Below the pieces are notes generated by a model that was not told where the DNA came from, did no database searches, and saw nothing but the letters and a program-made list of their open reading frames with translations. From NCBI GenBank assembly GCA_027596945.1, contig JADGJH010000118.1, positions 1 through 12,754 of the forward strand: 12,754 nt of DNA, written 5' to 3'. Source of the DNA: Physocladia obscura. Its lineage: Eukaryota; Chytridiomycota; Chytridiomycetes; Chytridiales; Chytriomycetaceae. The position numbers were made by a program, and so were the translations under genes. Below, in pieces: positions 1 through 9,713 of this stretch (position 1 is its first letter; each line of letters begins with the position of its first letter).

Positions 1-14
1 TTTTTTTTTTTTTT
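1..14 (-). repeat. Poly(T) run = poly(A) tail of the minus-strand retroelement
   Basis: Fourteen T in a row open the window and are followed within a few bases by a further T-rich stretch (16-27). Read on the minus strand this is a poly(A) terminus directly downstream of the retroelement coding remnant, where a LINE tail should be. It could also mark a contig edge that broke at the homopolymer. Confidence 0.55.
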
Positions 15-640
15 CCTTATTTTTTTGCTGCGTCATCTGTTTTGATTCTTAGAATATTTATGAATTCATGCATTATTCCAACTTGTTCATCATGGAAGGT
101 TGGACATGTCTATAGATGCTCACTTGTTTCTTCTACATTTTGGCCATAGCAGTGACAGTTCCCATTTGGGTATAAGTTTGGTTTGTTCCTTGCCATTTTT
201 GTTTGTAGTGGTAGCTTATTATGTAATTTATTTACATAGTTTTTGAAATTGTAGGTGTGTTTCTATGATGTTTGCAAACATGTGGATTTAATTCCATGTT
301 GGAGGATTGTGAATGCTAAGCCAAAACTTATTTTGTTTTGTAGTTCTTTGATGTGCTTGTGTGCTGGTTTTTTGATGTCTTAATGTGTTCATAAATTCTT
401 TTGATTTTGTTAAGATTTTTTTTGAGCTGTGTGACTGTACTTCTGCTTTTGTTGTGACTTCTTTTTCTTTATGACCCTCTATTGCTAAAAGATCAGCAGC
501 TTCTTTGCCCACAATGCCTGAGTGTATTTTTGATTTAAGACACCCACATAGTGTTCAAGTCACAGTGATTGCATTTGTGGAAGGGTTGTTGGTTCCAATG
601 ATGGAGTGGTGCCTTATATTATTTCTTGCTTTGATATTTT
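1..640 (-). mobile_element. Decayed LINE-like (non-LTR) retroelement 3' end: RNase H tail, CxC zinc knuckle, poly(A)
   Basis: On the minus strand, about 530-476 translates to SGIVGKEAADLLAIEG, which matches the end of the RNase H domain of LINE-type polyproteins (family pattern SGI.GNE.AD.LAKEG). About 85 codons on, after a stop, about 172-100 reads NGNCHCYGQNVEETSEHL, a stop, then TCP. This is the C-x-C...ET..H....C knuckle that typically follows RNase H in such elements. The minus-strand copy ends in A14 (T14 at 1-14), as expected for the poly(A) tail of a retrotransposed LINE. Stops and frame changes interrupt the reading frame, so the copy is dead. The 5' boundary is uncertain: similarity fades near 600-640 and no reverse transcriptase was recognised. 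The family cannot be named from this fragment. The window edge cuts or abuts the tail, so a target-site duplication cannot be judged. Confidence 0.62.
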
Positions 641-1609
641 ATTTTGTAGAACCAAAAAAAAAAAAGTGGCCTGTTCATTCCCAATACTGATGCAGATATG
701 GTGTATATTGGCATCATGCCCCACTTTTGTTCTAAATTTCATTGGCAAAGATGGATTCTTTGAGAAAATTAATGAAGATATGAGGAAATCAGAAAGCAAA
801 TGAGCAAAAATAATTTACAAAACAAGCATGTTCAATTTGGTGAAATAAAAAATTTATTACTGATACTACCCACTGCTTTTTTAATTTATCAAAATTTTGA
901 TTAGAGGAGATTGCTGCTATGTAAAATGTTAAAAAGGTAGTTTCATGTGTCAAAATTATTTGCATGTAGCTAAGACGAGCAACAACTCTCAGGGGGAATG
1001 CCATATGTATATTTGCATGTAGCTGGTGGTCTTCTTTTTTTTCTTTTTCTATTAATATGTTGATTGTGGGCATTCAAAAAAGACCAGACATTGATGAACT
1101 TTGAGATTTCATCGGACACATTTGTGGTAATTTTCGCCGGAATTTTGTCATGCGGAAAAAAAAAAAGGGAAAGAGTGGAAAGTATTGAGGAGCCGAAGAA
1201 TATAAAGACAAAAGAATAGCAGAATAGCACATACCAGCGTCCTTGCAGCCCAAAATTGCGTAACTTAACTCCTGCGATAACTGCCGTAAGGAGTTTACTG
1301 ACATTGACAGCGCTTTTGTGTAGCAGAACGACGTTTGTTGCAAATTCAAATTCGAATACGGCAATAATTCTGACAGTAGATATACCGGAAGTTTCAGCAG
1401 TCACAGCAACTCTGAAATCCCAGCTGTTTGTACTGTAACCGCCCTTGCATTTTGTGGAAAAAAACAAGTGATTTCGAACACTTGCGTTGAATAGCGCCAC
1501 AAACAGATCGGCGGAAACACCACCAACAGCGACACCAAAACTTATCTTTCTAAAATCTTCGCCGCCATCCTTCTTTTGAGCGTGCGTTCGATCTGTGATT
1601 TGATTGTGG
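641..1609. other. Intergenic / 5' region of the UFD4-like gene; no gene resolved
   Basis: No reading frame here could be assigned. The plus strand carries many stops. The minus strand has a long open frame (1704-970) with no ATG, and a second, overlapping frame (about 1364-1074) containing a helix-like stretch (VNSLRQLSQELSYAILGCKDA) followed by a good GTATGT donor near 1231. That could be one exon of an unrecognised divergent small gene, but no start, end or family could be fixed. The part next to 1610 presumably holds the UFD4-like promoter and leader. A 15-bp direct repeat lies at 957-971 and 1010-1024. Confidence 0.4.
957..1024. repeat. 15-bp direct repeat TATTTGCATGTAGCT (957-971 and 1010-1024)
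   Basis: Two identical 15-base copies start 53 bases apart. Each contains ATTTGCAT, the reverse complement of the octamer ATGCAAAT. The spacing and position, about 600 bp upstream of the UFD4-like start codon, would allow a paired regulatory site, but they could equally be leftovers of a small duplication. No function is shown. Confidence 0.5.
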
Positions 1610-4600
1610 ATGAGTCCGCAGCTGCGCAAACGAAAGTCATCGAGTGAACAGCAGCAAAATCTAGAGCCCTCTTCTGCAAGCAGCAGCAATACCAACACCA
1701 ACACAAGTGGCCCAGAGAAGCCCGCATCGTCGGCAACTGTATCCGTATCTGCCGCGTAAGTATTTTTTGAAAGCCTGCTGACTCATCAAGGCAGTTTTAT
1801 TAATCCATGAATCAATTCTTCCTATCACTGATGCCCTGATATTGATATCGTTCATCAAAACCGTTAGTCCGCGCCGTTCTCTGCGTCTTTCCGCCGCTTC
1901 ATCCTCGTTGCCCCCCGCAAAACAAACTTTCTCCAAAAATCATCTCAAAAGAAAATCGAAGTCACTTCCACTTCCACTTGAAACACAACAAACAGCGCCA
2001 GTTACTTGTTCTTCGTTAACAAAAAGGCGCAAATCAAATTCTGCAAATTTATCGGCACTTACGGCCTCTTCTTCATCTTCTACGTCAACTTCACCTGTCC
2101 AAAAAATGGGCCGCAAATCTCGTTCGTCACTCCGCAAATCCATCTCCACGAAATCAGACAATGATGATGACGTCATCTCAGAATCGGATCCGATGCAACT
2201 CGATGTCAACAGAATCGCAAGTCCGGGATCCAAAAAAACCAAATTGAAAAAACCTCTGCCACCACCCAAACAAAATAATGGCAATGACGATGACGAAATG
2301 ATTGAAACTAACAAAGAACATCGGCACAGTAATAACGAGGAAGAAGAAGAAGCTGACCTTAATGAGCATGATGAGGACAACATGACCAAGTTTATGAATG
2401 CAATTATGAATGCACAATCGCAGTCCGCAGAATCTGGCGCCACGCAATCCGAAGCCCGTTCTGCTCTGTTCCATGCAATGTTCGGAGGTCCACCACCTCG
2501 TCAACTTTCATCAGCAGCACCTGAAGCCACTTCATCTACTGCTACCACAGCAACCACCACTATCCAATCATCTGGGAAATTTGGTCCAATTCTCAGAAAC
2601 TTGTCCTCCAAAGATCTCGAATTACAATCTCTCGCTCTTCAGGAACTCGCAGAAATCCTCAGCATGGCCACTGAAGATATGTTTGCCGGATACTCGGCTC
2701 AATCTGCACACATATCCGGATTTCACACACGGGAATTCACAGCGGCTCTTGTTTCGCTTCTATCGCCGAACATATCCGATGACCTGGATCCATTTCTCAT
2801 GGACGATTATGGCAGTGGTGGAGGTGGGTTTATGGCAAGCGAGGTCATGGTTCTTGCGTGTCGGTGTCTTGCAAATTTGGTTGAAGCAAATCCTCATGCG
2901 GCTTCTATTGTAGTGCAATGCGGCGGAGTCAAAGCACTTGTGGGAAAGCTTCGTGAGATCGAGTATATTGAGCTGGCTGAGCAGGTTTTAGCTGTCCTTG
3001 ATAAAATGTATGTTTTTTTAGTGGAGCGATTCACATCCAAAAAAAGAGAAAGGGAATGGGTAACCAGAGAAACAGCATTTGGGTGAAATATTGGGAGAAG
3101 AAGAATTGTTCTAATCGCTCTTTTTAACACCGCTAATAAATTAAAACAGTTGTGTTGACTATGCATCGGCGATAATTAAGGAAGATGGTCTCATCGCATG
3201 CATTCATTATCTTGACTTTTTTAGTCTCCATGTTCAGCGTACTGCCGTTTCGATCGTATCAAAAAGTTGTAAAACAGGCCTTCCTTCTGTGCAGCGTACT
3301 TGCGACCCATCAACAGTTTCGAAACTCTCAGAGATTCTGCCGATTTTGAAACCTCTCCTTTCTTCAACCGCAGATGCAAAAATGACTGCAAACGCAATAT
3401 CCGCTATAGAATCTATTGTATTTTGGTGTCGTTACGACGAAAAAACGTTAACATCCTTGGCAAATCCACTAATTCCTGCCATAATGGCCCTTGTGCGTCC
3501 CGCCGCAGAATCTGCATCGGCACAATTTAGTATTTCAGCGTCATTTCATGGATCTTCAAATGTTATCACTCATTCCGTCCCTGTTGTATCTTCATCCCTG
3601 TTTACCCAACTTCTTCGAATCCTTGTTGTCATATGTAAAGGAAGCGCAGAGCTGCATGCGCGAATGCTATATAATGACTGCGGTGTTACCGACGCTGTAT
3701 GTGCATATTTGACATCAGGAGACACACAAGGCGGTGGAATGGTTGGTGCACCGACAGACCAAGTTGTTCAAATTCTTGTATTAGCTGGAGAACTATTTTC
3801 AGGATTTGAAAGTCCAGAATCTGCAGCAGAATGGACAATGCATCCACGAAAAATTGAAACCTCGACTGAAAATGACGTTGCAAATCCTGTGGAAGAGCTA
3901 CCTGCTCGCCGAAAACAAAAAGCTTCAGCAGCTGCCAAGAAAGCAGCTCCTCCAAGTTCACGAACGCTTCGATCGTCTACCTCTTCCACTTCTCTGTCAG
4001 GAACTGCTGCATCAATAACTACCAAACTTGAACCTGTAGCTGCAACAGTTTCTACAAACAACCCAGCTGTCATTTCTTCGCCGAATCGCCGCAATCATAT
4101 TCTGCCGCACTCAACAAAACCTCTCCTTGAAACATATGCGTCACGAATTCTTCCAATCACAATGCAAGTTTTTTCTACTTCTGTGCATCCACAGATTCGC
4201 CGTCTGAGTGTCGAATGCACCGCAAAGGCGATCAATGTATGTGAGAATGCTCCTAATGTTGGCAAATTTGTCCAAGAGCTCTTATTGGCGCGACATAATG
4301 GCGGAGATGCTTTATTTTTTGCGGGGACCGGCGTCATAATATCGAAAGTTGTTGTTTCGCGAGAACAAATTAAAAACTCCAGTAACACGGTTGTTGTTGG
4401 TGAGTTGGTTCGTGAAGGTGTTCTCAGTGAAGTGCGAAAATGCGTTGAAGAGTTGGAAAGCGAAGTATCTGTTGCCAAAAAAGTTAACGCTGTTGAGAGC
4501 CAAGATACAAAAAAACATGATGATGAGAATGAAAATGTTGGGAAAAAAGGAGAAGGAGATGAAAAAGACAATTCATCGCCGGTTGGTGGGCTGTTGGAGG

Positions 4601-5707
4601 GTATGAAGAACGTATTTGAGCGAATGACTGGAGTTGTATCATCTTCGTCATCTTCGATGAGCGCGGTTGGCACTTCTAGTTCGCCAACTGTCCCAGTAGT
4701 ACAACATATTACGGGCCTGAATGGCGAAAAGTATACGGATGGTGAGGTTCGGGAATGGCTCCTTCAAGCAGCAACAGCTTTTCTCAAGCAAGTTAGTGAA
4801 ACCAGTAACAATAAACCTATGATTTCTACGTCTCTATCTGCTTCATTTGACGTTCTATCAGACCTCAAAAAGTTGGGGAAACTCCTGTCTGGCGCTGCAA
4901 TTTCACAAAAGAGCTCTGTTTCAACTCCACTGGTGAAAGTCGCGGCCGTTTCAACTCCAGCATCAAAAAATGATATTTTGGGACTCATGCTTTCCGAACT
5001 TCATCGTGTTGCCACACATTTTGCTGGTCTCTCTCATAGTAATAGCATTTATCCAGTATGCGGAGTCACTGGTTTTGAAGTTCTTGAGAGTGGAATTATT
5101 GACGGTCTCCTGGCTTACCTCACACACCCGTCAGGCACCAATACCACAATAGTTAGCGACACGCATTCGAAGCTAACTGGAACTTTCACAGCACCTCTTC
5201 TTCTTCGCCAACAAGCATTTCTGCACGTATTTATGGATGGTCCTCTGCTGGCGCATACTGGATCATCAAACCTATATACGCCAAATGCCTTGCGTAACTG
5301 TGTTTCGCGTCTTCAAGAATGTTTATCACGGTCTGAAGCATTTGCAATCATCGTCGCAATTCCGACATTGGCTAATTGGAGTAGTAGCAGCGGCCATGAA
5401 TCATTGTTGAGTTTATTTGGTGGTGGATTTAGTAATAGTAGCGGTGGTGGTGGTGCAGCAACAGTGCGGGAACAGTCAAATCCAGCAATTCAACTTGCAC
5501 GGCAAGTTCGTTTGAAGCTTGTCGCTGACGGAGATGGTGACGGTGTTCCGGCTTCTTTGAGGAGTTTTGTTGTTAGTGTTCATGCGGTTGCGACATTTAA
5601 AAGTTTCGAAGATTTTTTAAAGACACGCGTTGGTGCAAGTTTAAGTAGCCGTGGCGACGATGATAAGAATAACGCTGATGAAAACTGTGACGAAGATAAT
5701 GGAGTGC

Positions 5708-5738
<31 letters not shown>

Positions 5739-8250
5739 GGATGATGATGATGATGATAATGATGATGATGACAACGATGATGATGACAGAGAAGAGGTAA
5801 CTGTTGATTTCTTAGGTGCTTTGTTTTTTCGGTTTTTTCTTTCTAATTTTTCGAGTATTTTTTATTTATTTGGGAAGCTTGTTGATCTTCAAGAGCTTTT
5901 GGAGTCAGCCAGGGGAATCAGCACAAGCAGCAGCCCCATAGTTACTCCTGTTGCTGTCATTCCTCCACCATCGTCACCTCACAAGTCGAGATCTAGCTCT
6001 CCAACAAGACCGAAATCACCAACTAAATCCACCACCAGTGTGTCAAAATCGATAGCTTCCGCCTCGTCTGCATCTGTTACGCCTTTATCATACGCCGGAG
6101 CAGCTTCGAATAACGGAATCGCAATTAAATTTACACTTGGTGATGAGGAAATTCCAACAGAATCGACGGTTTTTGGAGCTTTATATCGCCATGAAATGGA
6201 TTTAACGAAAAAAAGCTCTCTCCCAAATATTTGGAATAAAACTTACACAATCAAGTTCAAGAAAGTGGCTGTAGTTACACCAGCAAAAATCAAACACGTT
6301 TCACCAAAACCTCCTGATTTAACTGAACCTGATTCAGCAGCACACAAGATCATGCTTCTATTACGTGTTTTGTATTTGTTAAATACAAATTGGCAAGAAG
6401 TGTATGAGGAATTTTCTTTAGCAAAGCTTGCTGCTCCGATGCCTGGCGTTGCAACTGCAGCAGACGGCCACAACCAGCAACACCAACAGCAACAGCAACA
6501 GCACCCTTTAGCAATCTTGTCTCCACTTCCAGCAACATTCTTTATCAACAACAAAATTACACACAAACTTAACCGTCAGCTTGCTGAGCCTCTTATTGTA
6601 GCATCATCAGTTCTACCAACCTGGAGTAACACCGTGGCGCGTGATTTTTCTTTTCTTGTTCCATTCGAAACGCGGCTGGCATATGTTCAAAGCACAGCCT
6701 TCGGATATGCCCGAAGTGTTGCGCGATGGACAAACAACACATTAGATTTGACCAACAACTCTGCTGTCGCTCATTCGCGTTCGTTAGCATCTATGCGGGA
6801 TTCTCTCACAGATGCTGCAGCTGCAGCAATTGGCCGGATCCCGCGTCAAAAAGTTAGGATTGCGCGTGCGCGGCTTGTTGATTCCATGATGAAAGTTATG
6901 GATCTGTATGGGGGAACAAATTCTTTGATCGAGGTTGAATTTTTTGATGAAGTTGGGACGGGATTAGGTCCAACACTTGAGTTTTATTCAAGTGTTTGTC
7001 ACGAAATGCGCCGATCCAGCGGTGTTGCAGTGTCAAAACCAGTCAAAGGGGGCACAGCAAGCTCTGCTGCTGCTACTGTCACAGGAGATACCGTTACGGT
7101 TTGGCGAAATGGAAATGGAGTATCTGGTGATTATTTGAATCCTAGAGAAGGATTATTCCCAGCGCCACTTGATCCTACAACATCTGCAACTGTCGTTGCG
7201 TTTTTTGGAGCAATGGGTACATTTGTCGCAAAGGCATTATTAGATTCACGCATCGTAGACATGCCATTCAGCAGTATATTTTTGGAGATGGTCGTATGGG
7301 GTCGGCATTGGGATTTGGAAGATATAACAACGATAGATAATGTTGGAGCATCGTTGAATGTTATCAAGGTATTTGAAAAAATCAAAATTTTCTTTTTCCT
7401 GTATCGTGTTTTAATTTCGATGTTTTCAGCACGTTGATGGAAATTTACATGCTTCTCTTTCCGACATTTTCAAATTTGCTCAATTGGCTTCTGCTATCGA
7501 GTCAAACAAAGAACTAACTGCGCAAGAAAAAAAAGATTCATTAGCGACAATTACCGTGAAAGGTGCCCGTCTTGAAGAGCTATGCCTTGACTTCACACTT
7601 CCAGGATATCCCAGTATTGAATTACAAGTAAATGGTGAAAACACACCAATAACCCTTGAAAACGTTTCGACGTATGTGGCCCGTGTCATTGAAGCCACAA
7701 TTGGCAATGGTGTGCAAACACAAGTTGATGCATTCAGGGCAGGATTTTGCAAAGTGTTTGACATTGCCGTATTGAAATGTTTTTCTGTGCAAGAATTGAG
7801 TTTGCTAATGGGTGGAAGCAGCGAGAATGAAGACTGGACTTATCTGAGTAAGTTTTTATTGTATTCACATGTGAATTTGGAAACTTATGAAATAATCCAG
7901 CAATTATGGATGCGATTAAAGCCGATCATGGATATACACGCGAATCGCAACCAATACAATGCCTTGCTGAAATGATGGAATCGTTTACGGCTGTTGAAAG
8001 ACGTGAATTTCTAATGTTTGTCACTGGGTCACCGAAACTTCCAATTGGCGGATTTAAAGCCCTTAATCCGCGTCTTACTGTTGTCCGAAAGAGTGCAGAT
8101 ATTGTTGGAACAAATATGGACGAATATTTACCATCAGTGATGACATGCGTGAACTATCTCAAGGTTCCTGCATATTCAAGTAAGGATGTGATGAGAGAGC
8201 GGTTTGAAGTTGCGATGAAGGAAGGACAAGGCAGCTTTCATCTTTCTTGA
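1610..8250 (+). CDS. UFD4: UFD4/TRIP12-family HECT-type E3 ubiquitin ligase (six exons)
   Basis: Ubiquitin-protein ligase of the ubiquitin-fusion-degradation pathway: it takes ubiquitin from an E2 onto a HECT cysteine and passes it to substrate. Model: join(1610..1755, 1868..3007, 3150..5796, 5878..7368, 7430..7847, 7901..8250), 2063 aa. The introns are GT-AG with donors GTAAGT, GTATGT, GTAACT, GTATTT and GTAAGT, and all phases agree. Residues 1-285 are basic/Ser-rich with acidic patches. ARM-like helices run from about 286 into exon 3 (EYIELAEQVLAVLDK, then FFSLHVQRTAV across intron 2). The UFD4-specific region at about 1391-1630 includes TESTVFGALYRHEMDL and TRLAYVQSTAFGYARS. The HECT domain spans about 1632-2063, with DEVGTGLGPTLEFYS, YTRES and the catalytic Cys2030 in MTCVNYLKVP; the terminal GSFHLS matches the family. 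The size fits the family (about 1500-2000 aa). The start ATG at 1610 is the least certain point. Convergent with the GH20 relic. Confidence 0.93.
5710..5787 (+). repeat. GAT microsatellite encoding an Asp-rich tract in the UFD4-like protein
   Basis: Tandem GAT codons with a few interruptions (GAG, AAT, GAC) encode about 26 nearly uninterrupted acidic residues (about 1283-1308), ending next to the in-frame intron donor. Acidic linkers between the ARM-like and HECT halves are common in this family, but this near-perfect trinucleotide repeat is probably length-polymorphic. The minus strand reads as poly-Ser by base composition only. Confidence 0.9.
5797..5877 (+). other. In-frame 81-bp intron of the UFD4-like gene (stop-free)
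   Basis: The stretch begins GTAACT after GAAGAG and ends TTGGGAAG. It is very T-rich, carries a TTCTAAT branch-like site near 5842, and is exactly 27 codons with no stop, so a plain ORF reads through it. The read-through peptide is unusually Phe-rich (LFFRFFLSNF) between an acidic linker and a polar linker, which suits intron rather than protein. Removing it keeps phase 0. Retention would add 27 residues without disrupting the protein. Confidence 0.7.
6469..6504 (+). repeat. CAR repeat encoding a His/Gln-rich tract in the UFD4-like protein
   Basis: Alternating CAA/CAG codons encode HNQQHQQQQQQH at about residues 1509-1520. The tract lies in a variable loop between two conserved UFD4 blocks (LLNTNWQEVY and ITHKLNRQL). 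It looks like a lineage-specific low-complexity insertion. Confidence 0.85.
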
Positions 8251-8258
8251 TCGATCAA
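8247..8258. repeat. 12-bp perfect palindrome TTGATCGATCAA across the UFD4-like stop codon
   Basis: The palindrome covers the TGA stop (8248-8250) and the first bases of the 3' UTR. It is short, and no hairpin loop is possible without melting the centre, so it may be chance. Confidence 0.5.
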
Positions 8259-8518
8259 TATTTTTGAATTTCTTTTTTTTTGTGCGTGTGTGTTTTCGCT
8301 ATTTTTTCTCTTACAACGGATTTGGCAAAAAAAAAAAAAGGGATCATTTATTTTTGTCATATATATATATATAATAAGTAACTTATAATTCAAAAAGGAT
8401 ATTCAACTCTTTTAGGAATTTGTAGAATTAACTCATTTGTGGAATACAAGTTTGCAATTGGGCAGTATGATGTATTTGCCGCTGGAAATCCAACATCACC
8501 TCCACTTTTTCCAATTTG
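8251..8518. other. Convergent 3' spacer with homopolymers and an (AT)7 run
   Basis: The spacer between the UFD4-like stop and the 3' end of the GH20 relic holds T9 at 8273-8281, A13 at 8327-8339 and (AT)7 at 8359-8372. No canonical AATAAA was found on the plus strand close to the stop; AT-rich efficiency-type elements could serve for 3' processing. No gene is seen in it. Confidence 0.6.
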
Positions 8519-9668
8519 TCACTCCGCAGCCTCTTGTCCATTACAAAGTTCGACGCGATAGACCATTCCCTCTTCCTTTCCCAAGTATTCCAAAGGCGCC
8601 GCATCAATTTTCAGTTCGTTAATCAATGATGCTCGAAATCGAGAAAATCTTGCTTCAGTTTCGACCGAATCAAAAACAGCCTTATTATAAGACCACAGTC
8701 TTTCCCAATCACACACAAACGAGGAAATGCAAAACGATCCAAATTATTTCACTTGATTGTTTCCGACCACAACAACCCAAACTCGCCTTTAACAACAGTG
8801 AGATCACTGATTCCTTCAAGTGGATCAAAGCTGTAAATTTTTTTTCCACGTGTGCCATTGTCCCCGACCAGTAATAAAGCCAGGAATATGATATTTCGTG
8901 GGTGGATTTTCGCGTTCATATCCATTTTGACACCATGGCATTGATGGTGAGCAATCTAAGTACCAATGTTCATTGGAACTGATAACAATATTTCTGAACC
9001 CAGCTGAAATTGCAGCAGCAACACGTGAAGTGCTCGGAGAACGCCAGATTGTAATCAATGTGTTTTTTGGAATTGAATTCTCGATTCCATAAGCCTAATT
9101 TACATCCAAGTTTAAAATAAATCCAACGAAAAAGAAAGCAAAAACCACCGCAAATCTGTTATAAAAGCTCCGTCTGAAGTTACAGACAGATTATATGACT
9201 CATCGGCACCAAGCAAATCTTTTGCATCTTGAACTACTGCTAACTCCACTTAAATAGAAATTGGAAACTTTGAACCAGTACCATGTCCGAATTGAGCGTT
9301 CCAAAAAACTAATTGCAGTTTTGATTTGATTGGAAGGCAATGACAAACCCGCGTGGCTTAGTCGTTGATTCGCCAGCATCAACGATCTAAACAATATCTC
9401 TCAACAGTTTGTTTTACACTTTAATCGATTTCATTATTCTCACCAATTGCGGTAAAGGCCACATATATTGTGAAGCCTGTCTATTTGAATGGTTGCTTTT
9501 AGGCCAATAAAACTTGAATACAACTTGAAGGACAATAAGTGCAAAAAGCACAAGAACCAATTTGCGCTTAAGCGAAGAAGCCAATTTGCGTAATGTTCCA
9601 TCAGAGGGTGCACTTAAAAGACGCCGTCGTTCGTTGCCCTCACCCATCTTTTTCATATAATTTTTCAT
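8519..9668 (-). pseudogene. GH20 beta-N-acetylhexosaminidase pseudogene, catalytic core deleted
   Basis: In minus-strand order: ATG at 9668; a signal-anchor segment (KRKLVLVLFALIVLQVVFKF); MWPLPQL, the typical hexosaminidase N-terminal motif (about 9455); then DAKDLLGADESYNLSVTSDG (about 9230-9170), matching the N-terminal GH20b domain. About 70 bases later comes SIPKNTLITIWRSPS (about 9080-9035) followed by AAAISAGFRNIVISS and HWYLDC, which belong to the far C-terminal side of the GH20 barrel. The piece usually between them, with the conserved HxGN-type histidine and the catalytic Asp-Glu pair, is missing (roughly 250-300 residues in the family). Further damage: a TAA just before VELAVVQDA (about 9250), a one-base gain in A8 at 8838-8845 (before KIYSFDP), TGA at 8751-8749 after LWSETIK, and a frame change near 8710 before ERLWSYN. 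Some breaks could be introns, but the lost core cannot. The enzyme family removes terminal GlcNAc/GalNAc and chitobiose units. Confidence 0.82.
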
Positions 9669-9713
9669 TCAAACAAGAATGGATTCAATCCCTTGGCGCA
9701 ACCCAAACTTCTC

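Noticed and set aside
1256..1438. Plus-strand 60-codon open frame
   Set aside because: It begins at TTG rather than ATG, has no family resemblance and lies in the unassigned upstream region.
3008..3086. Apparent C-terminus of a separate 414-aa protein
   Set aside because: This is read-through into intron 2 (GTATGT donor at 3008). The ARM-like sequence resumes in phase at 3150, so the frame is an exon, not a separate gene.
5580..5774. Minus-strand poly-Ser open frame
   Set aside because: It is the antisense image of the GAT repeat coding Asp in the UFD4-like gene; its composition explains it.
7369..7437. Apparent end of a 1382-aa protein before the HECT C-lobe, suggesting a truncated ligase
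   Set aside because: It is read-through into a 61-bp intron (GTATTT...TTTCAG). The HECT sequence continues as HVDGNLHASLSDIF from 7430 and reaches an intact catalytic cysteine.
8838..8845. The A8 frameshift in the GH20 relic as a programmed frameshift or sequencing error
   Set aside because: Either is possible for this site alone, but stops, another frame change and the lost catalytic core elsewhere make a pseudogene the simpler reading.
8437..8874. Two plus-strand open frames
   Set aside because: They are antisense to the GH20 relic motifs (ERLWSYN, WSETIK, KIYSFDP), which carry the protein similarity.
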